64,000 bases of DNA from Ptiloglossa arizonensis (taxonomy: Eukaryota > Arthropoda > Insecta > Hymenoptera > Colletidae), in NCBI RefSeq assembly GCF_051014685.1, contig NW_027478873.1, forward strand, positions 310,001-374,000, read 5' to 3'. Numbering within the stretch: the first letter of the stretch is position 1; every line of letters starts with the position of its first letter. Below the pieces are notes generated by a model, which was not told the DNA's origin, did no database searches, and saw only the letters and a list, made by a program, of their open reading frames with translations. Shown here piece after piece: positions 35,077-48,867 of this stretch. A program made the translations under genes and the position numbers.

Positions 35077-38000
35077 GAACGGATTGACGAACTCGAGAAA
35101 TTCCTGTTACATCTGAAACCAGAAACTCGTCCGATTACAATGGTGTGTGTACTTTCCCCTAGGCCATTGCAGTTATTGGTTTCGAGTATCAGACTTGCGA
35201 AAACTTTGATGGTTTCTCAACCATTCCTTAACTTCAAACTCCCATATCTGGCGAACGGATTGACGAACTCGAAAAATTCCTGTTGCATCTGAAAGTAGAA
35301 ACTCGCCCGATTACAATGGTGTGTGTACTTTTCCCTTAGGCCATTCCAGTTATTGGTTTCGTGTATCAGACTTGCGAAATTTTTGATTGCTTCTCAACCA
35401 TTCCTTAACTTCAAACTCCCATATCTCGCGAACGGATTGACGAACTCGAGATATTCCTATTGCATCTGAAGGCAGAAACTCGCCCGTTTACAATGGTGTG
35501 TGTACTTTTCCCCTAGGCCATTGCAGTTATTGGTTTCAAGTATCAGACTTGCGAAAACTTTGATGGTTTCTCAACCATTCCTTAACTTCAAACTCCCATA
35601 TCTCGCGAACGGATTGACGAACTCGAAAAATTCCTGTTGCATCTGAAAGTAGAAACTTGCCCGATTGCAATGGTGTGTGTACTTTTCCCCTAGGCCATTC
35701 CAGTTAATGGTTTCGAGTATCAGACTTGCGAAAATTTTGATGGTTTCTCAAACATTCCATAACTTCAAACTCCCATATCACGCGAACGGATTGACGAACT
35801 CGAGAAATTCCTGTTGCACCTGAAAGTAGAAACTTGCCCGATTACAATGGTGTGTGTACTTTTCCCTTAGGCCATTCCAGTTATTGGTTTCGAGTATCAG
35901 ACTTGCGAAAATTTTGATGGTTTCTCATCCATTCCTTAACTTCAAACTCCCATATCTCGCGAAAGGATTGACGAACTCGAGAAATTCCTGTTGCATCTGA
36001 AAGCAGAAACTCGCCCGATTACAACGGTTTGTCCATTTTTGCCCTAGGCCATAGTAGTTATTGGTTTCGAGTAACAGACTTGCGTAAATTTTGATGGTTT
36101 CTCAACCATTCCTTAACTTCAAACTCCCATATCTCGCGAACGGATTGACGAACTCGAGAAATTCCTGTTGCGTCTGAAAGTAGAAACTCGCCCGATTACA
36201 ATGGTGTGTGTACTTTTCCCTTAGGCCATTCCAGTTATTGGTCTCGAGTATCAGACTTGCGAAAACTTTGATGGTTTCTCAACCATTCCTTAACTTCAAA
36301 CTCCCATATCTCGCGAACGGATTGACGAACTCGAGAAATTCCTGTTGCATCTGAAAGCAGAAACTCGCCCGATTACAACGGTTTGTCCATTTTTGCCCTA
36401 GGCCATAGTAGTTATTGGTTTCGAATAACAGACTTGCGTAAATTTTGATGGTTTCTCAACCATTCCTTAACTTCAAACTCCCATATCTCGCGAACGGATT
36501 GACGAACTCGAGAAATTCCTGTTGCATCTGAAAGTAGAAACTCGCCCGATTACAATGGTGTGTGTACCTTTCGCTTAGGCCATTCCAGTTATTGGTCTCG
36601 AGTATCAGACTTGCGAAAACTTTGATGGTTTCTCAACCATTCCTTAACTTCAAACTCCCATATCTCGCGAACGGATTGACGAACTCGAGAAATTCCTGTT
36701 TCATCTGAAAGTAGAAACTCGCCCGATTACAATGGTGTGTGTACTTTTCCCTTAGGCCATTCCAGTCATTTGTTTCGTGTATCAGACTTGCCAAATTTTT
36801 GATTGTTTCTCAACCATTCCTTAACTTCAAACTCCCGTATCTCGCGAACGGATTGACGAACTCGAGAAATTCCTATTGCATCTGAAGGTAGAAACTCGCC
36901 CGATTACAATGGTGTGTGTACTTTTCCCCTAGGCCATTGCAGTTATTGGTCTCGAGTATCAGACTTGCGAAAACTTTGATGGTTTCTCAACCATTCCTTA
37001 ACTTCAAACTCCCATATCTCGCGAACGGATTGACGAACTCGAAAAATTCCTGTTGCATCTGAAAGTAGAAACTCGCCCGATTACAATGGTGTGTGTACTT
37101 TTCCCTTAGGCCATTCCAGTTATTGGTTTCGAGTATCAGACTTGCGAAAATTTTGATGGTTTCTCAACCATTCCTTAACTTCAAACTCCCATATCTCGCG
37201 AAAGGATTGACGAACTCGAGAAATTCATGTTGCATCTCAAAGCAGAAACTCGCCCGATTACAACGATATGTGTATTTTTGCCCTGGACCATAGTAGTTAT
37301 TGGTTTCGAGTATCAGATTCCGAAAATTTTGATGGTTTCTCAACCATTCCTTAACTTCAATCTCCCATATCTCGCGAACGGATTGACGAACTCGAGAAAT
37401 TCCTGTTGCATCTGAAAGCAGAAACTCGCCCGATTACAACGGTTTGTGCATTTTTGCCCTTGGCCATAGTAGTTATTGGTCTCGAGTATCAGACTTGCGA
37501 AAACTTTGATGGTTTCTCAACCATTCCTTAACTTCAAACTCCCATATCTCGCGAACGGATTGACGAACTCGAGAAATTCCTGTTGCATCTGAAAGTAGAA
37601 ACTCGCCCGATTACAATGGTGTGTGTACTTTTCCCTTAGGCCATTCCAGTTATTGGTTTCGTGTATCAGACTTGCGAAATTTTTGATTGCTTCTCAACCA
37701 TTCCTTAACTTCAAACTCCCATATCTCGCGAACGGATTGACGAACTCGAGATATTCCTATTGCATCTGAAGGCAGAAACTCGCCCGATTACAATGGTGTG
37801 TGTACTTTTCCCCTAGGCCATTGCAGTTATTGGTTTCGAGTATCAGACTTGCGAAAACTTTGATGGTTTCTCAACCATTCCTTAACTTCAAACTCCCATA
37901 TCTCGCGAACGGATTGACGAACTCGAAAAATTCCTGTTGCATCTGAAAGTAGAAACTTGCCCGATTGCAATGGTGTGTGTACTTTTCCCCTAGGCCATTC

Positions 38001-41000
38001 CAGTTAATGGTTTCGAGTATCAGACTTGCGAAAATTTTGATGGTTTCTCAACCATTCCATAACTTCAAACTCCCATATCACGCGAACGGATTGACGAACT
38101 CGAGAAATTCCTGTTGCACCTGAAAGTAGAAACTTGCCCGATTACAATGGTGTGTGTACTTTTCCCTTAGGCCATTCCAGTTATTGGTTTCGAGTATCAG
38201 ACTTGCGAAAATTTTGATGGTTTCTGAACCATTCCTTAACTTCAAACACCCATATCTCGCGAAAGGATTGACGAACTCGAGAAATTCCTGTTGCATCTGA
38301 AAGCAGAAACTCGCCCGATTACAACGGTATGTGTATTTTTGCCCTGGACCATAGTAGTTATTGGTTTCGAGTATCAGATTCCGAAAATTTTGATGGTTTC
38401 TCAACCATGTCTTAACTTCAAACTCCCATATCTCGCGAACGGATTGACGAACTCGAGAAATTCCTGTTGCATCTGAAAGCAGATACTCGCCCGATTACAA
38501 CGGTTTGTGCATTTTTGCCCTAGGCCATAGTAGTTATTGGTTTCGAGTATCAGACTTGCGTAAATTTTGATGTTTTCTCAACCATTCCTTAACTTCAAAC
38601 TCCCATATCTCGCGAACGGATTGACGAACTCGAAAAATTCCTGTTGCATCTGAAAGTAGAAACTTGCCCGATTGCAATGGTGTGTGTACTTTTCCCCTAG
38701 GCCATTCCAGTTAATGGTTTAGAGTATCAGACTTGCGAAAATTTTGATGGTTTCTCAACCATTCCATAACTTCAAACTCCCATATCACGCGAACGGATTG
38801 ACGAACTCGAGAAATTCCTGTTGCACCTGAAAGTAGAAACTTGCCCGATTACAATGGTGTGTGTACTATTCCCTTAGGCCATTCCAGTTATTGGTTTCGT
38901 GTATCAGACTTGCCAAATTTTTGATTATTTCTCAACCATTCCTTAACTTCAAACTCCCGTATCTCGCGAACGGATTGACGAACTCGAGAAATTCCTATTG
39001 CATCTGAAAGTAGAAACTCGCCCGATTACAATGGTGTGTGTACTTTTCCCTTAGGCCATTCCAGTTATTGGTTTCGTGTATCAGACTTGCGAAATTTTTG
39101 ATTGTTTCTCAACCATTCCTTAACTTCAAACTCCCATATCTCGCGAACGGATTGACGAACTCGAGAAATTCCTATTGCATCTGAAGGCAGAAACTGGCCC
39201 GATTACAATGGTGTGTGTACTTTTCCCGTAGACCATTGCAGTTATTGGTTACGAGTATCAGACTTGCGAAAATTTTAATGGACACTCAACCATTCCTTAA
39301 ATTCAAACTCCCATATCCCGCGAACCGGCTGAAGAACTCGAGAAATTCCTGTTGCATCTGAAAGTCGAAACTCGCCCGATTACAATGGTATGAGTATTTT
39401 TGCTCTAGACCATAGTAGTTATTGGTTTCGAGTATCAGACTTGCGAAAACTTTGATGGTTTCTCAACCATTCCTTAACTTCAAACTCCCATATCTCGCGA
39501 ACGGATTGACGAACTCTAAAAATTCCTGTTGCATCTGAAAGTAGAAACTCGCCCGATTACAATGGTGTGTGTACTTTTCCCTTAGGCCATTCCAGTTATT
39601 GGTTTCGTGTATCAGACTTGCGAAATTTTTGATTGCTTCTCAACCATTCCTTAACTTCAAACTCCCATATCTCGCGAACGGATTGAGGAACTCGAGATAT
39701 TCCTATTGCATCTGAAGGCAGAAACTCGCCCGATTACAATGGTGTGTGTACTTTTCCCCTAGGCCATTGCAGTTATTGGTTTCGAGTATCAGACTTGCGA
39801 AAACTTTGATGGTTTCTCAACCATTCCTTAACTTCAAACTCCCATATCTCGCGAACGGATTGACGAACTCGAAAAATTCCTGTTGCATCTGAAAGTAGAA
39901 ACTCTCCCGATTGCAATGGTGTGTGTACTTTTCCCCTAGGCCATTCCAGTTAATGGTTTCGAGTATCAGACTTGCGAAAATTTTGATGGTTTCTCAACCA
40001 TTCCATAACTTCAAACTCCCATATCACGCGAACGGATTGACGAACTCGAGAAATTCCTGTTGCACCTGAAAGTAGAAACTTGCCCGATTACAATGGTGTG
40101 TGTACTTTTCCCTTAGGCAATTCCAGTTATTGGTTTCGAGTATCAGACTTGCGAAAATTTTGATGGTTTCTCAACCATTCCTTAACTTCAAACTCACATA
40201 TCTCGCGAAAGGATTGACGAACTCGAGAAATTCCTGTTGCATCTGAAAGCAGAAACTCGCCCGATTACAACGGTATGTGTATTTTTGCGCTGGACCATAG
40301 TAGTTATTGGTTTCGAGTATCAGATTCCGAAAATTTTGATGGTTTCTCAACCATTCCTTAACTTCAAACTCCCATATCTCGCGAACGGATTGACGAACTC
40401 GAGAAATTCCTGTTGCATCTGAAAGCAGAAACTCGCCCGATTACAACGGTTTGTGCATTTTTGCCCTGCACCATAGTAGTTATTGGTTTCGAGTATCAGA
40501 CTTGCGAAAACTTTTATGGTTTCTCAACCATTCCTTAACTTCAAACTCCCATATCTCGCGAACGGATTGACGAACTCGAAAAATTCCTGTTGCATCTGAA
40601 AGTAGAAACTTGCCCGATTGCAATGGTGTGTGTACTTTTCCCCTAGGCCATTCCAGTTAATGGTTTCGAGTATCAGACTTGCGAAAATTTTGATGGTTTC
40701 TCAACCATTCCATAACTTCAAACTCCCATATCACGCGAACGGATTGACGAACTCGAGATATTCCTGTTGCACCTGAAAGTAGAAACTTGCCCGATTACAA
40801 TGGTGTGTGTACTTTAACCTTAGGCCATTCCAGTTATTGGTCTCGAGTATCAGACTTGCGAAAACTTTGATGGTTTCTCAACCATTCCTTAACTTCAAAC
40901 TCCCATATCTCGCGAACGGATTGACAAACTCGAGAAATTCCTGTTGCATCTGAAAGTAGAAACTCGCCCGATTACAATGGTGTGTGTACTTTTCCCTTAG

Positions 41001-41760
41001 GCCATTCCAGTTATTGGTTTCGTGTATCAGACTTGCGAAATTTTTGATTGTTTCTCAACCATTCCTTAACTTCAAACTCCCATATCCCGCGAACGGATTG
41101 ACGAACTCGAGAAATTCCTATTGCATCTGAAGGCAGAAACTGGCCCGATTACAATGGTGTGTGTACTTTTCCCTTAGGCCATTCCAGTTATTGGTTACGA
41201 GTATCAGACTTGCGAAAATTTTAATGGACTCTCAAGCATTCCTTAACATCAAACTCCCATATCTCGCGAACGGATCGACGAACTCGAGAAATTCCTGTTG
41301 CATCTGAAAGTAGAAACTCCCCCGATTAGAATGGTGTGTGTACTTTTCCCCTAGGCCATTCCAGTTATTGGTTTCGAGTATCAGACTTGCGAAAATTTTG
41401 ATGGTTTCTCAACCATTCCATAACTTCAAACTCCCATATATGCGAACGGATTGACGAACTCGAGAAATTCCTGTTGCATCTGAAAGTAGAAACTCGCCCG
41501 ATTACAATGGTGTGTGTACTTTTCCCCTAGGCCATTCCAGTTATTGGTTTCGAGTATCAGACTTGCGAAAATTTTGATGGTTTCTCAACCATTCCATAAA
41601 TTCAAACTCCCATATCTCGCGAACGGATTGACGAACGCGAGAAATTCTTGTTGCATCTGAAAGCAGAAACTCGCCCGATTACAACGGTATTTGTATTTTT
41701 CCCCTAGGCCATTGTAGTTATTGCTTTCGAGTATCAGACGTGCGAAAATTTTGATGGTTT
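35077..41760 (+). repeat. Array region B
   Basis: About 38 monomers, no mobile element. The monomers match the post-LTR part of region A (CTCGAAAAATTCC, CTTGCCCGATTGC, ATTGCTTCTCAACC, GAGATATTCCTATTGC). A block of roughly six monomers recurs three times, near 35.2-36.0, 37.5-38.5 and 39.4-40.5 kb, with offsets of about 2,300 bp (13 monomers) and 1,946 bp (11 monomers). Private shared variants are CTGTTGCACCTGAAAG and GCGAAAGGATTGACG. Ends are approximate. Confidence 0.7.
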
Positions 41761-44700
41761 CTCAACCATTCCTCAATTCCAAACTCGCATATCTCGCGAA
41801 CGGATTGACGAACTCGAGAAATTCCTGTTGCATCTGAAGACAGAAACTCTCCCGATTACAAAGGTATGTGTATTTTTGCCCTAGGCCATTCCAGTTATAG
41901 GTTTCGAGTGTAAGACCAGCGAAAATTTTGATGGTTTCTCAACCATTCCTCAATTCCAAACTCGCATATCTCGCGAACGGATTGACGAACTCGAGAAATT
42001 CCTGTTGCATCTGAAAGTAGAAACTAGCCCGATTGCAACGGTATGTGTTCTTTTCCCCTAGGCCATTGTAGTTATTGGTTTCGAGTACCAGACTTGCGAA
42101 AATTTTGATGGTTTCGCAACCATTCCTTAACTTCAAACACCCATATCTCGCGAACGGAGTGACGAACACGAAAAATTCCTGTTGCATCTGAAAGCAGATA
42201 CTCGCCCGCTTACAACGGTCTGTGTATTTTTCCCCTAGGCCATTGTAGTTATTGGTTTCGAGTATCAGACTTGCGAAAATTTTGAAGGTTTCTCAACCAT
42301 TCCTTAACTTCAAACTCCCATATCTCGCGAACGGATTGACGAACTCGAAAAATTCCTGTTGCATCTGAAAGCAGATACTCGCCCGCTTACAACGGTCTGT
42401 GTATTTTTCCCCTAGGCCATTGTAGTTATTGGTTTCGAGTATCAGACTTGCGAAAATTTTGAAGGTTTCTCAATCATTCCTTAACTTCCAACTCCCATAT
42501 CTCGCGAACGGATAGACGAACTCTAGAAATTCCTGTTGCATCTGAAAGTAGAAACTCGCCCGATTACAATGGTGTGTGTACTTTTCCCCTGGGCCATTCC
42601 AGTCATTGGTTTCGAGTATCAGACTTGCGAAAATTTTGATGTTTTCTCAACCATTCCGTAACTTCAAACTCCCATATCTCGCGAACGGATAGACAAACTC
42701 GAGAAATTCCTGTTGCGTCTGAAAGTAGAAACTCGCCCGATTACAATGGTGTGTGTACTTTTCCCCTAGGCCATTCCAGTTATTGATTTCGAGTATCAGA
42801 CTGGCGAAAATTTTGATGGTTTCTCAACCATTCCATAAATTCAAACTCCCATATCTCGCGAACGGATAGACAAACTCGAGAAATTCCTGTTGCATCTGAA
42901 AGTAGAAACTCGCCCGATTACGATGGTGTGTGTGCTTTTCCCCTAGGCCATTCCAGTTATAGGTTTCGAGTATCAGACCAGCAAAAATTTTGATGGTTTC
43001 TCAACCATACCTTAACTTCAAACTCCCATATCTCGCGAGCGGATTAATGAATCCGAAAAATTCCTGTTGCATCTGAAAGTAGAAACTCGCCCGATTGCAA
43101 CGGTATGTGTTCTTTTCCCCTACGGCATTACAGTTATTCGTTTCTAGCATCAGAATTGCGAAAATTTTGTTGGTTTCTCAACCGTCTCTTAACTCCAAAC
43201 TCCCATATCTCGCGAACGGATCGACGAACTCGAGAAATTCCTGTTGCATCTGAAAGCAGAAACTCGCCCGATTACAACGGTATTTGTATTTTTCCCCTAG
43301 GCCATTGCAGTTATTGGTTTCGGGTATCAGATTTGCGAAAGTTTTGATGGTTTTTCAATCATTCCTTAACTTCTAACTCCCATATCTCGCGAACGGATAG
43401 ACAAACTCGAGAAATTCCTGTTGCGTCTGAAAGAAGAAACTCGCCCGATTACAATGGTGTGAGAACTTTTCCCCTGGGCCATTCCAGTTATTGGTTTCGA
43501 GTATCAGACTTGCGAACATTTTGATGGTTTCTCAACCATTGCTTAACTTCAAACACCCATATCTCGCGAACGGATTGACGAATCCGAAAAATGTCTGTTG
43601 CATCTGAAAGTAGAAACTCTCCCGATTACAATGGTATGTGTTCTTTTCCCCTAGCCCATTCCAGTTATTCGTTTCTAGCATCAGAATTGCGAAAATTTTG
43701 ATATTTTCTCAACCGTCTCTTAACTCCAAACTCCCATATCTCGCGTACGGATTGACGAACTCGAGAAATTCCTGTTGCATCTGAAAGTAGAAACTGTCCC
43801 GATTACAATGGTGTGTGTATGTGTATTTTTTACCTAGGCCATTGTAGTTATTGGTTTCGAGTATCAGACTTGCGAAAATTTTGATGGTTTCTCAACCATT
43901 CCTTAACTTCTAACTCCCACATCTCGCGAACGGATTGACGAACTCCAGAATTTCCTGTTGCATCTGAAAGTAGAAACTCGCCCGATTACGATGGTGTGTG
44001 TGCTTTTCCCCTAGGCCATTCCAGTTATAGGTTTCGAGTATCAGACCAGCAAAAATTTTGATGGTTTCTCAACCATACCTTAACTTCAAACTCCCATATC
44101 TCGCGACCGGATTAATGAATCCGAAAAATTCCTGTTGCATCTGAAAGTAGAAACTCGCCCGATTGCAACGGTATGTGTTCTTTTCCCCTACGGCATTACA
44201 GTTATTCGTTTCTAGCATCAGAATTGCGAAAATTTTGTTGGTTTCTCAACCGTCTCTTAACTCCAAACTCCCATATCTCGCGAACGGATCGACGAACTCT
44301 AGAAATTCCTGTTGCATCTGAAAGTAGCAACTCGCCCGATTACAATGGTGTGTGTACTTTTCCCCTGGGCCATTCCAGTCATTGGTTTCGAGTATCAGAC
44401 TTGCGAAAATTTTGATGTTTTCTCAACCATTCCGTAAATTCCAACTCCCATATCTCGCGAACGGATTGACGAACTCGAGAAATTCCTGTTGCATCTGAAA
44501 GCAGAAACTCGCCCGATCACAACGGTATGTGTATTTTTGCCCTAGGCAATAGTAGTTATTGGTTTCGAGTATCAAACTTGCGAAAATTTTGATGGTTTCT
44601 CAACCATTCCTTAATTTCAAACTCCCATATCCCGCGAACGGATTGACGAACTGGAGAAATTCCTGTTGAATCTGATAGTAGAAACTCGCCAGATTACAAT

Positions 44701-44973
44701 GGTGTGTGTACTTTTCCCCTAGGCCATTCCTGTTATTGGTTTCGACTATCAGAATTGCGAAAATTTTGATGGTTTCTCAACCATCTCTTAACTCCAAACT
44801 CCGATATTTCGCGAAAGGATTGACGAATCCGAAAAATTTCTGTTCCATCTGAAAGTAGAAACTCTCCCGATTACAAAGGTATGTGTTCTTTTCCCCTAGG
44901 CCATTCCAGTTATTCGTTTCTAGCATCAGAATTGCGAAAATTTTGATGGTTTCTCAACCGTCTCTTATCTCCA
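41760..44973 (+). repeat. Left part of array region C
   Basis: About 18 monomers that differ from each other more than those of regions A and B. One monomer is duplicated at about 42.15-42.50 kb (AGCAGATACTCGCCCGC twice, 177 bp apart). A two-monomer block at about 42890-43228 recurs at 43958-44296 with an offset of 1,068 bp, which is 6 x 177 plus the 6-bp insertion at about 43815. No gene or other element. Confidence 0.7.
43810..43830 (+). repeat. 6-bp GT-rich expansion in a monomer spacer
   Basis: The spacer reads GGTGTGTGTATGTGTATTT where other monomers have GGTATGTGTATTT or GGTGTGTGTATTT. It looks like slippage in the GT-rich spacer and explains why the local repeat period is 1,068 bp instead of 1,062. 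Confidence 0.7.
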
Positions 44974-47900
44974 AACTCCCATATCTCGGGAACGGATTGA
45001 CGAACAAGAGAAATTCCTGCTGCATCTGAAAGCAGAAAGTCGCCCGCTTACAACGGTATGTGTATTTTTCACCTAGGCCATTGTAGTTACTGGTTTCGAG
45101 TATCAGACTTGCGAAAATTTTGATGGTTTCTCAACCATTCCTTAACTTCAATCTCCCATATCTCGCGAACGGATTGACGTACTCGAGAAATTCCTGTTGC
45201 ATCCGAAAATAGAAACTCGCCCGATTACGATGGTGTGTGTGCTTTTCCCCTAAGCCATTCCAGTTATAGGTTTCGAGTATCAGACCAGCGAAAATTTTGA
45301 CGGTTTCTCAACCATTACTTAACTTCGAACTCCCATATCTCGCGAGCGGATTGATGGATCCGAAAAATTCCTGTTGCATCTCTAAGTAGAAACTCGCCCG
45401 ATTGCAACGGTACGTGTTCTTATCCCCTAGACCATTACAGTTATTCGTTTCTAGCATCGGAATTGCGAAAATTTTGATGGTTTCACAACCGACTCTTAAC
45501 TCCAAACTCCCGTATCTCGCGAACGGATTGACGAACTCGAGAAATTCCTGTTGCATGTGAAAGTAGAAACTCGCCCGATAGCAACGGTATGTGTTCTTTT
45601 CCCCTAGGCAATTCCAGTTATTCGTTTCTAGCATCAGAATTGCGAAAATATTGTTGGTTTCTCAACCGTCTCTTAACGCCAAACTCCCATTTCTCGCGAA
45701 CGGATTGACGAACTCGAGAAATTCCTGTTGCATCAGAAAGTAGAAACTCGCCCGATTACAACGGTATGTGTATTTTTCCCCTGGGTATTTGTAGTTATTG
45801 GTTTCGAGTATCAGACTTGCGAAGATTTTGGTGCTTTCTCGACCATTCCTTAACTTCAAACTCCCACATCTCGCGAACGGATTGACGATCTGATGTAATT
45901 CCTGTTGCATCTGAGAGTAGTAACTCGCCCGATTACAACCGTGTGTGTGCTTTTCCCCTAGTCCATTCCAGTTATTCGTTTCTAGCATCAGAATTGCGAA
46001 AATTATGATGGTCTCTCAACCGTCTCTTAACTCCAAACTCCCATATCTCGCGAACGGATTGACGAACTCGAGAAATTCCTGTTGCATCTGAAAGCAGAAA
46101 CTCGCCCGATTACAATGGTATGTGTATTTTTGCCCTAGGTCATAGTAGTTATTGGTTTCGAGTATCAGACATGCGAAAACTTTGATGGTTTCTCAACCAT
46201 TCCTTAACTTCACACTCCCATATCTCTCGAACGGATTGACGAAATCGAGAAATTCCTGCTGCATCTGAAAGCAGAAAGTCGCCCGATTACAACGGTATGT
46301 GTATTTTTCACATAGGCCATTATAGTTATTGGTTTCGAGTATCAGACTTGCGAGAGTTTTCATGGTTTCTCAACCATTCCTTAACTTCAAACTCCGACAT
46401 CTCGCGAACGGATTGACTAACTGGAGAAATTCCAGTTGCATCTGAAAGTAGAAACACGCCCGATTACAATGGTGTGTGTTCTTTTCCCCTAGGCCATTCC
46501 AGTTATTGGTTTCGAGTATCAGAATTGCGAAAATGTTGATGGTTTCTCAACCATTCCTTAATTTCAAACTCCCATACCCCGCCTACGGATTGACGGACTC
46601 GAGAAATTCCTGTTGCATCTGAAAGCAGAAACTCGCACGATTACAACGCTATGTGTATAAATGCCCTACGAAATAGTAGTTATTGGTTTCGAGTATCAGA
46701 CTTGCGAAAATTTTGATGGCTTCTCAACCATTCCTTAACTTCAAACTCCCAAATCTCGCGAACGGATTGGCGAACTCGAGAAATTCCTGTTGCATCTGGA
46801 AGCAGAACCTCGCCCGATTACACTGGTATGTGTATTTTTGCCCTAGGCCATAGTAGTTATTGGTTTCGAGTGTCGGACTTGCGAAAATTTTGATGGTTCC
46901 TCAACCATTCCTTAACTTCAAATTCCCATATCTCGCGAACGGATTGACGAACTCGAGATATTCCTATTGCGTCTGAAAGTAGAAGCTCGCCCGATTACAA
47001 TGGTGTGTGTACTTTTACCCTAGGCCATTCCAGTTATTGGTTTCGTGTATCAGACTTGCGAGAGTTTTCATGGTTTCTCAACCATTCCTTAACTTCAAAC
47101 TCCGACATCTCGCGAACGGATTGACTAACTGGAGAAATTCCCGTTGCATCTGAAAGTAGAACCTCGCCCGATTACAATGGTATTTGTATTTTTGCCCTAG
47201 GCCATAGTAGTTATTGGTTTCGAATGTCAGACTTGCGAAAACTTTGATGGTTCCTCAAACATTCCTTAACTTCAAACTCCCATATCTCGCGAATGGATTG
47301 ACGAACTCGAGAAATTCCTGCTGCATCTGAAAGTAGAAACTCGCTCGATTACAAAGGTGTGTGTACTTTTCCCCTAGGGCATTCCAGTTATAGGTTTCGA
47401 GTATCAGACCAGCGAATATTTTGATGGTTTCTCAATCATTCCTTAACTTCAAACTGTATTACCTCGCGAACGGATTGACGAACGCGAGAAATTCCTGTTG
47501 CATCTGAAAGTAGAAACTCGCCCGATTGCAAGGGTATGTGTATTTTTCCCCTAGGCCATTGAAGTTATTGGTTTAGAGTATCAGACTTACGAAAATTTTG
47601 ATGGTTTCTCAACCATTCCTTAACTTCAAACTCCCATATCTCGCGAACGGTTTGACGAACTCGAGAAATTCCTGTTGCATCTGAAAGTAGAAACTCGCCC
47701 GATTACAAATGTGTGTGTATTTTTCCCCTAGGCCTTTGTAGTTACTGGTTTCGAGTATGAGACATGCGAAAATTTTGTTGGTTCCTCAACGATTCCTTAA
47801 CTTCAAACTCCCATTCCTCGCGAACGCATTGGCGAACTCGAGAAATTCCTGTTGAATCTAAAAGTGGAAACTCGCCCGATTACAATGGTGTTTGTACTTT

Positions 47901-48867
47901 TCCCCTAGGCCATTCCAGTTATTGGTTTCGAGTATCAGACTTGCGAAAATTTTGATGGTTTCTCAACGATTCCTTAACTTCAAACTCCCACATCTCGCGA
48001 ACGGAATGACGAACTCGACTATGTCCTGTTGCATCCGAAAGCAGAAACTCGTCCAATTACAACGGTATGAGTATTTTTGCCCTGGGCCATAGTAGTTCTT
48101 GGTTTCGAGTATCAGACTTGCGAAAATTTTGATGGTTTCTCAAGCATTCCTTAACTTCAAACTCCCATATCTCGCGAACGGATTGACGAACTCGATTATT
48201 TCCTGTTGCATCTGAAAGTAGAAAGTCGTCCAATTACAACGGTATGAGTATTTTTCCCCTAGGCCATTCCAGTTATTGGTTTCGAGTATCAGACTTGCGA
48301 AAATTTTGATGGTTTCTCAACGATTCCTTAACTTCAAACTCCCACATCTCGCGAACGGAATGACGAACTCGACTATGTCCTGTTGCATCTGAAAGCAGAA
48401 ACTCGTCCAATTACAACGGTATGAGTATTTTTGCCCTGGGCCATAGTAGTTCTTGGTTTCGAGTATCAGACTTGCGAAAATTTTGATGGTTTCTCAAGCA
48501 TTCCTTAACTTCAAACTCCCATATCTCGCGAACGGATTGACGAACTCGATTATTTCCTGTTGCATCTGAAAGTAGAAAGTCGTCCAATTACAACGGTATG
48601 AGTATTTTTCCCCTAGGCCATTGTAGTTATTGGTTTCGAGTATCAGACTTGCGAAAATTTTGATGGTTTCTCAACCATTCCTTAACTTCAAACTCCCATA
48701 TCTCGCGAACGGATTGACGAACTCGAGAAATTCCTCTTGCATCTGAAAGTAGAAACTCGCCCGATTACAAAGGTATGTGTATTTTTCCCCTAGGCCATAG
48801 TAGTTATTGGTCTCGAGTATCAGTCTTGCGAAAATTTTTATGGTTTCTCAACCATTCCTTAACTTCA
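44974..48867 (+). repeat. 22-mer HOR (3,894 bp), unit 1
   Basis: Exactly 22 x 177 bp, followed directly by a near-identical copy. The left edge is where CTCCCATATCTCGGGAACGG begins to match its counterpart near 48886; sequence upstream of it differs. The unit contains highly diverged monomers, such as one with GTGTATAAATGCCCTACG (46650) and one with AACTGTATTACCTCGCG (47452), so its monomers were fixed as a set long before the unit was duplicated. Confidence 0.88.
47981..48688 (+). repeat. Dimer duplication (2 x 354 bp) inside the 22-mer
   Basis: Two monomers, one with GGAATGACGAACTCGACTATG and one with ACTCGATTATTTCC, occur twice in a row with a 354-bp period. The pair of dimers also appears near 51875, 57185 and 59840, so the dimer duplication is older than the 22-mer and 15-mer duplications. 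Confidence 0.85.

Noticed and set aside
45308..45988. Repeated 108-residue minus-strand frames (also near 49202, 49556, 55043, 55397, 58052, 62477, 62831) and 60-95 residue frames throughout
   Set aside because: They are translations of one or two satellite monomers; the same residue patterns repeat with the 177-bp period (177 is divisible by three, so frames persist across monomers). Not genes.
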